Shown here: piece by piece, positions 1 through 8,364 of the stretch | How the letters are laid out: the number at the start of each line of letters is the position of its first letter | Position numbering within the stretch: position 1 is the first letter of the stretch | Source of the DNA: Acidovorax sp. SRB_14 | GTDB taxonomy: Bacteria > Pseudomonadota > Gammaproteobacteria > Burkholderiales > Burkholderiaceae_C | Length of the DNA: 64,000 bases | Assembly: GCF_012932145.1 (NCBI RefSeq) | Contig: NZ_MWOK01000009.1 | Span: 93,325 to 157,324, forward strand | Direction of reading: 5' to 3' | The notes under the pieces: model-generated | Databases searched by the model: none | What the model saw: the letters and a program-made list of their open reading frames with translations, nothing else | What the model was told of the DNA's origin: nothing | Translations under genes and position numbers: made by a program

Positions 1-613
1 GCGAGGCGTTGGCCAGCAGCGACTTGTGCGACTGCACCAGTGTCTCGATGCGCCCGGCCGCGGCGTTGAACTGGCGCGACAGGTCGGCCACCTCGTCGTG
101 GCCGTGCACCGGCACGCGCACCGACAGATCGCCCTCGCCAAAGCGCTGCACGCCGTGCTGCAGCACATCCAGCCGCTTGAACAGCCGGCGGATGATGGGG
201 AACACGCCCACGGCCACCGCCAGGCCCACCAGGCCCAGCATCCAGACAAAGCCGAACGGCGCCCGCGTCCAGAAGGCCGCCTCGGACCGGCCCCTGCCGC
301 CGCGCTCGCCGCGGTTGGCGCGCGGCGCCAGTTGCAGGCTGTAGGCGCGGCCGTCCTCGCTCTCGATGCGCAGCTCCAGCCCCTCGCCGGGCGGCCCCGG
401 CACGCGCGTCGCCAGGCCCGCCACGAGCGTGTTGCCCAGGCCGTCGCGCAGCACCAGCTCGCGCGCGGGTGGCGCCGCCTGCTGCTGCGCGTTCTGCTCG
501 GCCGCCACGCGCCAGGCCCAGCCCACCAGCAGCGTGAGCACCGCCACGCCGCCGACCACGGCGAGCCAGATGCGCAGGTACAGCCGGCGCGAGAACAGGT
601 GGATCAGCGGCAT
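1..613 (-). CDS. Sensor histidine kinase, N-terminal part (continues past window start)
   Basis: The reverse strand from 613 encodes a membrane sensor kinase cut off by the window edge. After a short basic N-terminus there is a first membrane helix (about residues 13-32), a periplasmic stretch of roughly 75 residues rich in Arg and Gly, a second helix ending in VGVFPIIRRL, a HAMP domain (LDVLQHGVQRFGEGDLSVRV) and the beginning of the dimerisation helix, ending at LLANAS just before the expected phospho-accepting His. It starts 6 bases after the stop of the response regulator gene at 620-1342, so the two form an operon and a cognate pair. The small periplasmic loop resembles RstB/CpxA-like kinases, but the stimulus cannot be read from the sequence. 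Confidence 0.85.
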   Translation of the reverse strand, partial: MPLIHLFSRRLYLRIWLAVVGGVAVLTLLVGWAWRVAAEQNAQQQAAPPARELVLRDGLGNTLVAGLATRVPGPPGEGLELRIESEDGRAYSLQLAPRANRGERGGRGRSEAAFWTRAPFGFVWMLGLVGLAVAVGVFPIIRRLFKRLDVLQHGVQRFGEGDLSVRVPVHGHDEVADLSRQFNAAAGRIETLVQSHKSLLANAS

Positions 614-619
614 GGCGGC

Positions 620-1342
620 TTAATCTTGCTGCTTGGCAAAGACGTAGCCCACGCCGCGCACCGTGAGGATGCGGCGCGGGTTCTTGGCGTCCTGCTCGAT
701 CGCGGCGCGGATGCGGCCCATGTGCACGTCGATCGAGCGGTCGAAGGCTTCGAGCTCGCGCCCGCGCACGGCCTCCATGATCTGGTCGCGCGTGAGCACG
801 CGGCCGGCGCGCTCGGCCAGCGCGACGAGCAGGTCGAACTGGTACGAGGTCAGGTCGCACGGCTGGCCCGCCACCGTGACGCTGCGCGCGTCGCGGTCGA
901 TCTCGAGCGTGCCAAAGCGCAGCACCTGCGCGGCCGGCGCGCTCGCATCGGTGCGCCGGCGCAGGATGGCGCGGATGCGCGCCAGCAGCTCGCGCGGCTC
1001 GAATGGCTTGGGCAGGTAGTCGTCGGCGCCGAGTTCGAGGCCGATGATGCGGTCCATCGGGTCGCCCTTGGCGGTGAGCATCAGCACCGGCACCTGCGCG
1101 GCCGGGCCGGGCAGCGCGCGGATGCGCCGGCACACGTCGAGGCCGTCCATGTCGGGCAGCATCAGGTCGAGGATCACCAGATCGGGCAGCGGCTCGGCGC
1201 CCGGGCCCTGCAGCTGCGCGAGGCCGCTGGCGCCGTCGGCCTGGTGCGTGACCCGCATGCCCGACTGGCCCAGGTACTCGCCCACCATCTGCGCCAGGCG
1301 GGTGTCGTCTTCAATCATCAACAGGTGCGAGGTCATGGGCAT
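620..1342 (-). CDS. OmpR-family two-component response regulator
   Basis: A 240-residue regulator with an N-terminal receiver domain (acidic pair D12/D13, phospho-acceptor D59 in LVILDLMLP, conserved K112 in YLPKPF) and a C-terminal winged-helix DNA-binding domain ending in the wing motif TVRGVGYVF. The length is normal for OmpR/RstA-type proteins. Two ATG codons are possible (1342 and 1336). The second gives the more usual start MTSHLLMIEDD. It is transcribed before the partial sensor kinase at 1-613, which presumably phosphorylates it. The target genes are not evident from the neighbourhood; the AmpG-like permease gene upstream is separated by about 130 bases containing a dispersed repeat. 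Confidence 0.9.
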   Translation of the reverse strand: MPMTSHLLMIEDDTRLAQMVGEYLGQSGMRVTHQADGASGLAQLQGPGAEPLPDLVILDLMLPDMDGLDVCRRIRALPGPAAQVPVLMLTAKGDPMDRIIGLELGADDYLPKPFEPRELLARIRAILRRRTDASAPAAQVLRFGTLEIDRDARSVTVAGQPCDLTSYQFDLLVALAERAGRVLTRDQIMEAVRGRELEAFDRSIDVHMGRIRAAIEQDAKNPRRILTVRGVGYVFAKQQD

Positions 1343-1443
1343 GCTGCGGTAAGGGTGGAGGGGCCATGGTCGCCGCCGCGCATCTCGCGGCGTTGAAGCG
1401 GCCGTAAAGCTGGGGTAAACCGCCGCGGCGCGCGGCGCTGCGG

Positions 1444-1492
1444 TTGCTATTGAAAATATAGCTTACAGCGCTTGTCTGTCAAGCGCTGGAGC
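1444..1492. repeat. Dispersed dyad repeat, copy A
   Basis: Contains TAGCTTACAGCGCTTG and, seven bases later, CAAGCGCTGGAG, the core dyad of the repeat family found at least twelve times in this window. The copy overlaps the last codons and stop of the permease gene (stop at 1479-1481). Confidence 0.75.
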
Positions 1493-2897
1493 GCGTTTTC
1501 ATGCGTGACACCAGCGCCACCAGGATCAGCACCGGCAGGCCCAGCAGCGCGGTGCCGGTGAAGAACTCGGTGTAGCCGTGCGCGTCGACGAAGCGGCCCG
1601 AGAAGCCGGCGATCCACTTCGGCGCCAGCAGCATCATCGAGCTGAACAGCGCGTACTGCGTGGCCGAATACTGCACGTTGGTCAGGCTCGACAGGTAGGC
1701 GATGAACGCCGCCGACGCGATGCCGCCGGCCAGGTTGTCGGCCGAGACCACGAAGACCAGGCCGCCGAGGTCGTGCCCGCGCGTGCCCAGCCACGCAAAC
1801 AGCAGGTTGCTGGCGGCGCTCAGCACCGCGCCGAGCATCAGCACGCGCAGCACCCCCAGGCGCATCGACAGCACACCGCCGATGAACGCGCCCAGCAGCG
1901 TCATGACCACGCCGAACACTTTGGTCACGGCCGCCACCTCGTCCTTGGTGTAGCCCATGTCGACATAGAACGGGTTGGCCATGATGCCCATCACCACATC
2001 GCTGATGCGGTAGACGGCGATCAGCGCGAGGATCAGCACCGCCTGCCAGCGGTAGCGTGCGATGAAGTCGGCAAACGGATCGACCAGCGCGCCGCGCAGC
2101 CACTCGGCCGCATTCCTGGCGGGCGCCAGCGCGCGCGGCGCCGGCTCGCGCGAGAGCAGCACCGTTGCCACGCCGACTAGCATCGACGCGGCCATGGCGA
2201 GGTAGGCCAGCTTCCATGCACCCGGCTGGTAGAGCGCGCCGCCGGCCATCTCGGCGCGCGCCGCCAGCCACAGCACGCCCGCGCCGGCCCAGATCATCGC
2301 CAGGCGGTAGCCGGTCTGGTAGGTCGCGGCCAGCGCCGCCTGGCGGTCGGCATCGGCCGACTCGATGCGAAACGCGTCGAGCGCAATGTCCTGCGTGGCC
2401 GAGCCGAACGCCACCGCCAGCGCGCACCACACGACGGGCGTCAGCGCCTGCTGCGGGTCGTTGAACGCCATGCCGACCAGCCCCGCCATCACCATGGCCT
2501 GCGCCAGCAGCAGCCAGCTGCGCCGCCGGCCCAGCCAGCGCGTGAGCAGCGGCAGCGGCATGCGGTCCACCAGCGGCGACCAGACCCACTTGAACGCATA
2601 GGCCAGCCCGACCCAGCTGAGGTACCCGATGGTCGTGCGGTCGATGCCGGCCTCGCGCAGCCAGAACGACAGCGTGCCCAGCACCAGCAACAGCGGCAGC
2701 CCGGCAGAAAAGCCGAGCGTCAGCATGCGCAGGCTCGCGGGCTCCCGGTACACGCGCAGCGTCTGGCGCCAGGGCATGCGCGGCGGGCGCCGGGCGGCAG
2801 TATCGGCGGCGGGCTCGGCGCCGCGGGGGGCTGGCGCGGCCGCCGCGCCCGGGCCGGAAAGGGCGGCGGGCGCCGTGCCGGCGAAGTGGTCTGACAT
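1479..2897 (-). CDS. ampG: AmpG-type MFS permease (muropeptide transporter family)
   Basis: A 472-residue major-facilitator protein with about 12 hydrophobic helices. After a 50-residue Ala/Pro-rich N-terminus it shows the AmpG-like pattern: LTLGFSAGLPLLLVLGTLSFWLR, then a signature loop GYLSWVGLAYAFKWVWSPLVDR and the basic cytoplasmic motif WLGRRRSW. AmpG imports 1,6-anhydro-muropeptides released during peptidoglycan turnover for recycling. The start at 2897 (MSDHF) was chosen because the frame upstream overlaps the divergent M48 protease gene that starts at 2931. The stop codon lies inside repeat copy A, so the last residues (SSA) derive from the repeat. Substrate assignment is by family only. 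Confidence 0.85.
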   Translation of the reverse strand: MSDHFAGTAPAALSGPGAAAAPAPRGAEPAADTAARRPPRMPWRQTLRVYREPASLRMLTLGFSAGLPLLLVLGTLSFWLREAGIDRTTIGYLSWVGLAYAFKWVWSPLVDRMPLPLLTRWLGRRRSWLLLAQAMVMAGLVGMAFNDPQQALTPVVWCALAVAFGSATQDIALDAFRIESADADRQAALAATYQTGYRLAMIWAGAGVLWLAARAEMAGGALYQPGAWKLAYLAMAASMLVGVATVLLSREPAPRALAPARNAAEWLRGALVDPFADFIARYRWQAVLILALIAVYRISDVVMGIMANPFYVDMGYTKDEVAAVTKVFGVVMTLLGAFIGGVLSMRLGVLRVLMLGAVLSAASNLLFAWLGTRGHDLGGLVFVVSADNLAGGIASAAFIAYLSSLTNVQYSATQYALFSSMMLLAPKWIAGFSGRFVDAHGYTEFFTGTALLGLPVLILVALVSRMKTRSSA

Positions 2898-2930
2898 GGA
2901 AGAGGTGTCCTTTGTGCCTATTATTGGCGC

Positions 2931-3791
2931 ATGTGCCTGTTCTGCCCCCCGTTTGACCCCGCCACCCCTGCCCCGCACGGCCCCTGGTCGGCGCGCCGCG
3001 CCTTCCTGCTCAGCGCCGCCGCCGCGGTGGCCGCCGCGCCGCCCGCGCTGGCGCAGGTCGATGTGGGTTCGTCGTCCGGCCTGCGCAACCTGGTGCCGGC
3101 CGACACGCTCGAGAACGCGGCCACGCAGCAATACAGCCAGCTGCTGGCCCAGGCGCGCGCGCAAAAAGCCCTGGCACCCGACAGCCACCCGCAGCTGCAG
3201 CGCCTGCGCGCCATCGGGCAGCGCCTGGTGCCGTTTGCCGCGCAGTGGAACCCGCGCGCGCGCGACTGGCGCTGGGAGGTCAACCTGATCGGCAGCAAGC
3301 AGATCAATGCCTTCTGCATGCCCGGCGGCAAGATCGCGTTCTATACCGGCATCCTCGACCAGCTCAAGCTCAGCGACGACGAGGCCGCGATGGTCATGGG
3401 CCACGAGATGGCGCATGCGCTGCGCGAGCACGCTCGGGCGCGCATGGCCAAGAGCGAGGCCACCAACCTCGGCCTGCGCCTGGGCGCGCAATTGCTGGGC
3501 CTGGGCGACATGGGCAACCTCGCCGCCAACCTGGGTGGCCAGCTGCTCACGCTCAAGTTCAGCCGCGGCGACGAGAGCGACGCCGACCTCGTCGGCCTGG
3601 AGATGGCCGCGCGCGCCGGCTACAACCCCGAGGCGGCCGTGACGCTGTGGCGCAAGATGGGCCAGGCCACGGGCGGACAGGGCGGCCCCGCGTTCCTCTC
3701 CACCCACCCCAGCGGCCCGCAGCGCATCCGCGAGCTCGAGGAGAACGTGCCCAAGGTGCAAGGCCTGTATGCGGCGGCGCGGCGCCGGTAA
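2931..3791 (+). CDS. M48-family metalloprotease, exported
   Basis: A 286-residue zinc peptidase. The N-terminus carries a twin-arginine-like basic motif and hydrophobic core (ARRAFLLSAAAAVAAA) followed by a signal cleavage site ending in ALA, so it acts in the periplasm. The catalytic motif HEMAH is at residues 158-162 and the third zinc ligand Glu is in DESDAD (about residue 215), followed by the typical GLEMAARAGYNP segment. These features place it with the BepA/YfgC and LoiP group of M48 proteases that survey outer-membrane protein assembly, but without the TPR domain of BepA. It is divergent from ampG with only 33 bases between the starts. Confidence 0.9.
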   Translation: MCLFCPPFDPATPAPHGPWSARRAFLLSAAAAVAAAPPALAQVDVGSSSGLRNLVPADTLENAATQQYSQLLAQARAQKALAPDSHPQLQRLRAIGQRLVPFAAQWNPRARDWRWEVNLIGSKQINAFCMPGGKIAFYTGILDQLKLSDDEAAMVMGHEMAHALREHARARMAKSEATNLGLRLGAQLLGLGDMGNLAANLGGQLLTLKFSRGDESDADLVGLEMAARAGYNPEAAVTLWRKMGQATGGQGGPAFLSTHPSGPQRIRELEENVPKVQGLYAAARRR

Positions 3792-3981
3792 AGCGTGAGC
3801 GCGACCCACGGCGCTCAGGGCAGGCACCGCGGCGTGTAGGCGCACAGGCCGACTTGGCGCTGCGTTGACTCAAGTGGCGCGCAAGCCCACTACCATAAAG
3901 GCCAGACTTGCGCCAGCGCTGTCTTTGGCAGGGCCCCGGGCGCGGTTGAAGTTGTTCCACCTTTCACCCAGGAGGTCTTCC

Positions 3982-4566
3982 ATGAAAACACTTTCTCTCC
4001 GCTCCTTATTGGTCGCCGCCGTGGTCGGCACCGCCGGGGTCGCCATGGTCGGTTGCACCACCACCAAAGAGAGTGCCCAGGCCTCCCCGCGCTCGGACCG
4101 CGCCTCGCTCGAATCGCAGGCCAACGCCACGCTGTCGCGCCTCTATGAAACGGCGCCCGGCTCGCGCGAATTGATCGCACGCGCCCGGGGCGTGCTGGTG
4201 TTCCCGGCCGTGATCGGCGGCAGTTTCGTGATCGGCGTGCAGCACGGCGAAGGCGTGCTGCGCGTGGCCAACAAAACGCACAGCTACTACACCACCACCG
4301 GTGCCTCGATTGGCTGGCAGGCCGGCGGCCAGTCCAAGGCCGTGATCTATGTCTTCAACACCCAGGACGCGCTCGACAAGTTCGTCAACGGCAACGGCTG
4401 GTCGGGCGGCGTCGATGCCACCGTGGCGGCAGGCCACATCGGCGCCAACGGCAGCATCGACACCACGACCGTGCAGGCTCCGGTCACCAGCTATGTGATG
4501 ACCAATACCGGGCTGGAAGCGGGCGTGTCGCTGCAGGGGTCGAAGATCACCAAGATCACGCGCTGA
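3982..4566 (+). CDS. YSC84-related lipoprotein
   Basis: A 194-residue exported lipoprotein: basic start MKTLSLRSLL, hydrophobic core and lipobox VAMVGC. The mature part has the conserved YSC84-type features: GVLVFPAVIGGSFVIG, a YYTTTGASIGWQAGGQSK segment, and a GxxxA/G-rich second half. Bacterial members are usually annotated as twin-arginine or lipoprotein YSC84 proteins of unknown role; the eukaryotic domain binds lipids and actin. The start at 3982 was chosen because of the ribosome-binding site GGAGG at 3971-3975 and the signal peptide beginning there. It stands alone, with a strong inverted repeat 50 bases downstream. Confidence 0.88.
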   Translation: MKTLSLRSLLVAAVVGTAGVAMVGCTTTKESAQASPRSDRASLESQANATLSRLYETAPGSRELIARARGVLVFPAVIGGSFVIGVQHGEGVLRVANKTHSYYTTTGASIGWQAGGQSKAVIYVFNTQDALDKFVNGNGWSGGVDATVAAGHIGANGSIDTTTVQAPVTSYVMTNTGLEAGVSLQGSKITKITR

Positions 4567-4616
4567 AGCAGGCCAGGGCGGCGCTGCCGCCTAGGCCATG
4601 CAGCGGGGGCCAGTTC

Positions 4617-4653
4617 CCCATAAGAAACCGGTGCCACACCGGTTTCTTATGGG
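4617..4653. repeat. Perfect 17-bp inverted repeat with 3-base loop
   Basis: The arm CCCATAAGAAACCGGTG (4617-4633) is followed by CCA and its exact reverse complement (4637-4653). There is no T-run on either side, so it is not a classical rho-independent terminator. It lies between the YSC84 lipoprotein gene and a decayed REP-associated transposase, where a REP-like hairpin would be expected. Confidence 0.9.
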
Positions 4654-4839
4654 CGTGGGCTGGCATGCTTCTTGGCCAAGGGCGGGTACCACGCCAGCGA
4701 AACCGCATAGTGTGCGCCGATCCATCAGGCTCATCACCAGCCTCGCTTCTTCGATGTTCACCTGCATGCACGCACGTCAGTTTGTATTGGCAAAGAACGC
4801 ATTCCATGCCTTCTTTAAAGAAGATGGACCGTATCTCAC

Positions 4840-5405
4840 CTAAACGCTTTGCTCGCCGCGTGCATACCGCGCAAGAACCGCCAGCAGCGCCTGCTCGTCC
4901 AGCAGCGCCTGGCTTTTAAAGCGTCCCTCGCAAAACCGTCCCGTGCAATCGTCCTCGGCATTGGCCTGGCGCGCCGGCGACTCGTTGAGCACGCGCATAT
5001 ACCAAGACAGGTCAAACAGCCGCGCGCGGAAGGTTTCGGCCAGTTCGTGGACTTTTTCCAGCTCGCTATCGCCCATGGCAGCGCGCGCCTGCGACAAGTA
5101 GCGCTGCACCAGCAGCGGACCGGTAAACAGCTGCGTCCAGCGCTGCAGCACCTCTTCGGTGCTCCACTGCTGCGCCCGCGTGCTGTCGACGTGGACAACC
5201 ACGTGGTAATGGTTGCTCATCACCGCATAGACAGCCACGTCGATGGCAAAGATGTGCGCGAGTTCCTTGATGCGCATGGCAATCCAGCCCCGGCGGTGCT
5301 CGAAGCTCTGGCCACTGTGGTGGTTGTGCCCGCACAGAAAGGCGCGGCGGCAGTGGTACAAGCGGTATCTGGCAGGCTGACCCAGGCAGAGCGGGGACGG
5401 GTCAT
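4840..5405 (-). pseudogene. Decayed REP-associated tyrosine transposase (RAYT / IS200-like HUH)
   Basis: The reverse strand carries the HUH motif region (AVMSNHYHVVVHVD) of a Y1-type transposase of the RAYT family, with an adjoining segment starting CGHNHHSGQSFEHRRGWI. The gene is broken. The expected N-terminus MTRPRSAWVSLPDT lies in another frame (5405 to about 5362), and the join has lost one base plus about five codons between YHC and RRAFLCG compared with the family pattern as I remember it. The C-terminus stops at ARGEQSV, well short of the ~300 residues usual for this family. It is therefore a remnant and unlikely to be active. REP-like hairpins lie on both sides. Confidence 0.8.
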
Positions 5406-5464
5406 GGCGGGATTTCAGAGCGCGGGGGGTGGGCGCAGGGTAAACGAGGGGGCGAGTTTTGTCG

Positions 5465-5508
5465 AACTAAGTGGGTGTCCCTTAGTTTATCCGTCCCTTA
5501 GTTTATCC
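5465..5508. repeat. REP-like hairpin plus two 16-bp tandem units
   Basis: AACTAAGTGGG, TGT, CCCTTAGTT (5465-5487) can fold into a hairpin with one bulged T, and the unit GTCCCTTAGTTTATCC is repeated exactly at 5477-5492 and 5493-5508. It sits just upstream of the broken RAYT gene, the position in which such transposases carry their REP sequences. Confidence 0.7.
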
Positions 5509-5593
5509 GTGCGAGGCGGTGCTTGGAATCTGCGGACCTTACAGGTTGGCAGGTATTGCACTTCACTTTTGAATCCGCCATTAATATTGTTTG

Positions 5594-7345
5594 CTAGTCG
5601 ATAATATTCTGCAGCGGAGGAGGCACCTCGACGGCTGATAGTTCCGGTGATGCAGCTGCAAGCGACTTCCATGTAATGAGCGTAGTACGACATGTCTCAT
5701 TAGGCACCATGTGACACATGCGTAGCAGGGCATCACGAGCCAATTCCGGGCGTCCGCTGAGCCCTGCTGCAACGGCAAAAACCAAATGATTTCCTTCGGA
5801 GGGAAACCGCTCTGTCACCATGCGCATATTGTTGAGTTGCTGGGGAGTAACCTCTACCCCGAGTGGCATGCGCAAATAGCGCAAGAACTCGCGCAGTTGC
5901 GTCAGTAAGAGCAGATCTGGGGCTTTACTGTTACGCGATGGTCCGACTTGATTGCGCTCGAAACGTAAGCGCTCCAAGCTTCGTTCGGCCATGTTGTATT
6001 CGACGGTAACCCAAGTTGTCGTGGCAGCGCCCAAACACAGAAAAATGATGCCAACCCAGCGTGGCAATGCAATCACCCCACGGCTAGGGTACAACGTATC
6101 CAACGACCCCATCATCAACCCGGCTGGCAGCAAAAAATAAAGGTACTCGTGAGGAAATTCGAGCATCGAATGCACGAGCAAAACGCCTATGGCAATCAAT
6201 AGCAAACACCCTTGGGCCGTATGGACTCGCAGCGCCTTCGCCGTGAACCAGATGCCCAACAGAAGGACCAGCGCCGTACCGAGCAACACGCCGTTCTGCA
6301 CAAGCAGGTCAATGACCAAGTTATGGGCACTCTGAAAGGTGTTGCCCAATTTTGGATGATCGCTCGCTACTGCGGATTGGGCAACTGACAATTGATTCCA
6401 GCCCCACCCCATCCATGGGTGCTGGGTCAGTGCATCAAAAAATAGCCTCCATGCCATTGGCCGCAATCCCGGGGACGACATCTCACCAGACAGTTCTCGC
6501 GCAGCCTGCAGATGTAGCGCGTGATTTATATCCCCCCATCCAAGCACCAGCAGTATGAACAAGGTGCCTAGAGCTAACAGTACATTTGCGTAACTGTGAA
6601 CGACCAATTGTTTGCGATAAACGGCAGCTGCAACGCCGAGCGCGGCAATTTCGAGCCACGCGGTTCGCGATTGAGTTGCAACAATTCCAAAAAGCAAACA
6701 GGCCGCCGCTCCCACCGCAATCCAGCCGCGTACTCTCGCAGAGAGATAAGCCCACCAAAGTGCGACCAAACCCCACGCGAGGAGAGTCGCTAAATTATTC
6801 GGCTGCCCCAAGTTGCCAAACGGTCGATAGCCTGCCGGAAGGTGCAGCGTAAGGAGCCCTAACCCAGAAAGCCCTAGCCATTGGTAAAGGATGATGCCCG
6901 TGGACAACAAAGCGGCAGCGCCGATAGCCGCAAACAAGGCATTTATCAGCTGACCGGCCGCTGCCTGTTCGAAGCGCGCACCAACCAGAAGCGCCAAGGC
7001 AAAGCCAAACAGGTAGAGGCCAGGGATCCAGGCATCTCCTGCAAAATGAATGATCCCCGTACTGAACTGCAGCAGCGGCACGCAGGCGGTACATAGTGCG
7101 ACGATTACGCTCGCGTTCAATGGCAGTGGGCGGCTTGTCCGAAGCACGATCCAGAAGGCTGCTGGGAGGAGTGCCAGGGTCATCAGCAGATCGGCGTGAA
7201 ATCCCCCCCACGGGATGAAGTGGGTGGGCAACAGCCACGCACCGGCAATCCCCATTACCCACAGCAACCACCAAGGGTTGAACGGCAGCGCCAATGGCTG
7301 GGTTACCGAAAGGTGAAACCATGCTGGTTTTTGTGCAATGTTCAT
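5594..7345 (-). CDS. pglL: PglL/Wzy_C-family O-oligosaccharyltransferase (pilin glycosylation)
   Basis: A 583-residue polytopic membrane protein with roughly 11-12 hydrophobic segments and the Wzy_C-type periplasmic loop. The motif YRPFGNLGQPNNLATLL is typical of PglL/PilO-type ligases, and a second conserved stretch (MGWGWNQLS, then HNLVIDLLVQNG) follows. It would transfer lipid-linked glycans to Ser/Thr of exported pilin at the outer face of the inner membrane. It lies directly downstream of pilA on the same strand, separated by a terminator, which supports pilin as its substrate. The base composition is lower in GC than the flanking genes, as is common for surface-glycosylation loci. Confidence 0.85.
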   Translation of the reverse strand: MNIAQKPAWFHLSVTQPLALPFNPWWLLWVMGIAGAWLLPTHFIPWGGFHADLLMTLALLPAAFWIVLRTSRPLPLNASVIVALCTACVPLLQFSTGIIHFAGDAWIPGLYLFGFALALLVGARFEQAAAGQLINALFAAIGAAALLSTGIILYQWLGLSGLGLLTLHLPAGYRPFGNLGQPNNLATLLAWGLVALWWAYLSARVRGWIAVGAAACLLFGIVATQSRTAWLEIAALGVAAAVYRKQLVVHSYANVLLALGTLFILLVLGWGDINHALHLQAARELSGEMSSPGLRPMAWRLFFDALTQHPWMGWGWNQLSVAQSAVASDHPKLGNTFQSAHNLVIDLLVQNGVLLGTALVLLLGIWFTAKALRVHTAQGCLLLIAIGVLLVHSMLEFPHEYLYFLLPAGLMMGSLDTLYPSRGVIALPRWVGIIFLCLGAATTTWVTVEYNMAERSLERLRFERNQVGPSRNSKAPDLLLLTQLREFLRYLRMPLGVEVTPQQLNNMRMVTERFPSEGNHLVFAVAAGLSGRPELARDALLRMCHMVPNETCRTTLITWKSLAAASPELSAVEVPPPLQNIID

Positions 7346-7485
7346 TAAAACCTTTCACTCACCACAATATTGCTATAAATGTACCCACCTGATTCATAAC
7401 AGCATTGGAATCACTGTTTTGAAACCGCCGATTTCGAGGCCAAGTAACAGCGACCCGATATGCATTGATTGATAAATTGAAAATA

Positions 7486-7515
7486 TAAAAAAGGCCCCTA
7501 TGAAGGGGCCTTTTT
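7486..7515 (-). terminator. Rho-independent terminator of pilA
   Basis: The stem AGGCCCCT / AGGGGCCT with loop ATGAA is flanked by A-runs on the left and T-runs on the right. Read on the reverse strand it ends in seven U residues, 33 bases after the pilA stop. The symmetric flanks would let it work in both directions. Confidence 0.9.
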
Positions 7516-7548
7516 GCGCAACACAAGATGTCCTTTATCGAAGGACGA

Positions 7549-7998
7549 TCACTTGCAGCTGGCAGGCAGATACTTAGCCTCAATTGCCTTGGTTGTGTTG
7601 GCTGTATTGCAGGTCCAGACAACTTGGCCGTTCGTTGCAACACCATTGAGTGCAATTTGAGCGGCGTCGATAGCGGGCTCTGCTGCGGTCGCAGTTACGA
7701 GAATGTAGCCCTTGGATGCATCTGTCCCAGTGTAAGACACAGATGCGACATATTTTGACAGTTGTGCAGTGAGGGGGAGCGATGCTGTGCTGGGCATAGC
7801 TCCGTTTGTATTCACAAATTCAGACACGTCCGTTTTACCGGCAGACGCAGCAAGGATCAGCTCGCTGACCTTGGCGCGGACCGTGTAATCACGATAAGCC
7901 GGCAAAGCCACAGCCGCCAAAATACCAATAATCGCCACAACGATCATCAACTCGATCAGCGTGAAACCCTTCTGGGTCATTTGCATAGAGCGCTTCAT
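7549..7998 (-). CDS. pilA: Type IV major pilin
   Basis: A 149-residue type IVa prepilin. The class III signal [21 protein letters not shown] has the G/F cleavage site for PilD and the conserved Glu at mature position 5, followed by [16 protein letters not shown]. Two Cys near the C-terminus (VVWTC...ASCK) form the expected D-region disulfide. The start at 7998 (MKRSM) has a good ribosome-binding site (GAGGAGA). A sigma-54 promoter lies about 70-85 bases upstream and a strong terminator follows. The adjacent PglL-type ligase suggests it is glycosylated. There is no C-terminal Ser, so TfpO-style terminal glycosylation is unlikely. Confidence 0.95.
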   Translation of the reverse strand: MKRSMQMTQKGFTLIELMIVVAIIGILAAVALPAYRDYTVRAKVSELILAASAGKTDVSEFVNTNGAMPSTASLPLTAQLSKYVASVSYTGTDASKGYILVTATAAEPAIDAAQIALNGVATNGQVVWTCNTANTTKAIEAKYLPASCK

Positions 7999-8066
7999 AA
8001 ATCTCTCCTCAAAATCAATTGCAATGGAAAACCTGCGGAAGAATTCCCCAGGCTCGTAACAACAAC

Positions 8067-8082
8067 AGCAGGTTCCGTGCCA
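8067..8082 (-). promoter_or_regulatory. Sigma-54 (RpoN) promoter of pilA
   Basis: The reverse strand reads TGGCACGGAACCTGCT, matching the RpoN -24/-12 consensus TGGCACG-N4-TTGCW with one change and the exact GG-N10-GC spacing. It predicts transcription starting near 8055, a 5' leader of about 57 bases, and control by the PilS/PilR pair as in other type IV pilin genes. Several TGTC/GACA elements lie 30-150 bases further upstream (for example around 8104 and 8178), which may be PilR sites. Confidence 0.75.
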
Positions 8083-8315
8083 GGCGTCGAATGCAACAAG
8101 ACGTGTCAATTTTTGCGAAATTCCTCAGCATCTCTCACGGCGGTGTCGCGTCTCGCTTCCGCGTGCGCGCATCTGACAATTTTGTCGCTCCGAAGATGTC
8201 ACAAGGTGCATCTTTGTCTTACAAATCAAATGCGTGCGGCCTACAGTGAGTCAGGCCGCGCTGGCCTGTGCAGGCACCACCTTTCACACCGCGACGGCAT
8301 TCTTCAAATTCAGGT

Positions 8316-8364
8316 GAAATTGGCCTCTAGCCCTTGTGCAGAAAGCGCTAGCAACTATCAAAAC
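8316..8364. repeat. Dispersed dyad repeat, copy B
   Basis: Reads TTGGCCTCTAGCCCTTGTGCAG then AAAGCGCTAGCAACTATCAAA, i.e. the repeat family in reverse orientation. It lies left of the brnTA module; copy C lies on the right. Confidence 0.8.
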
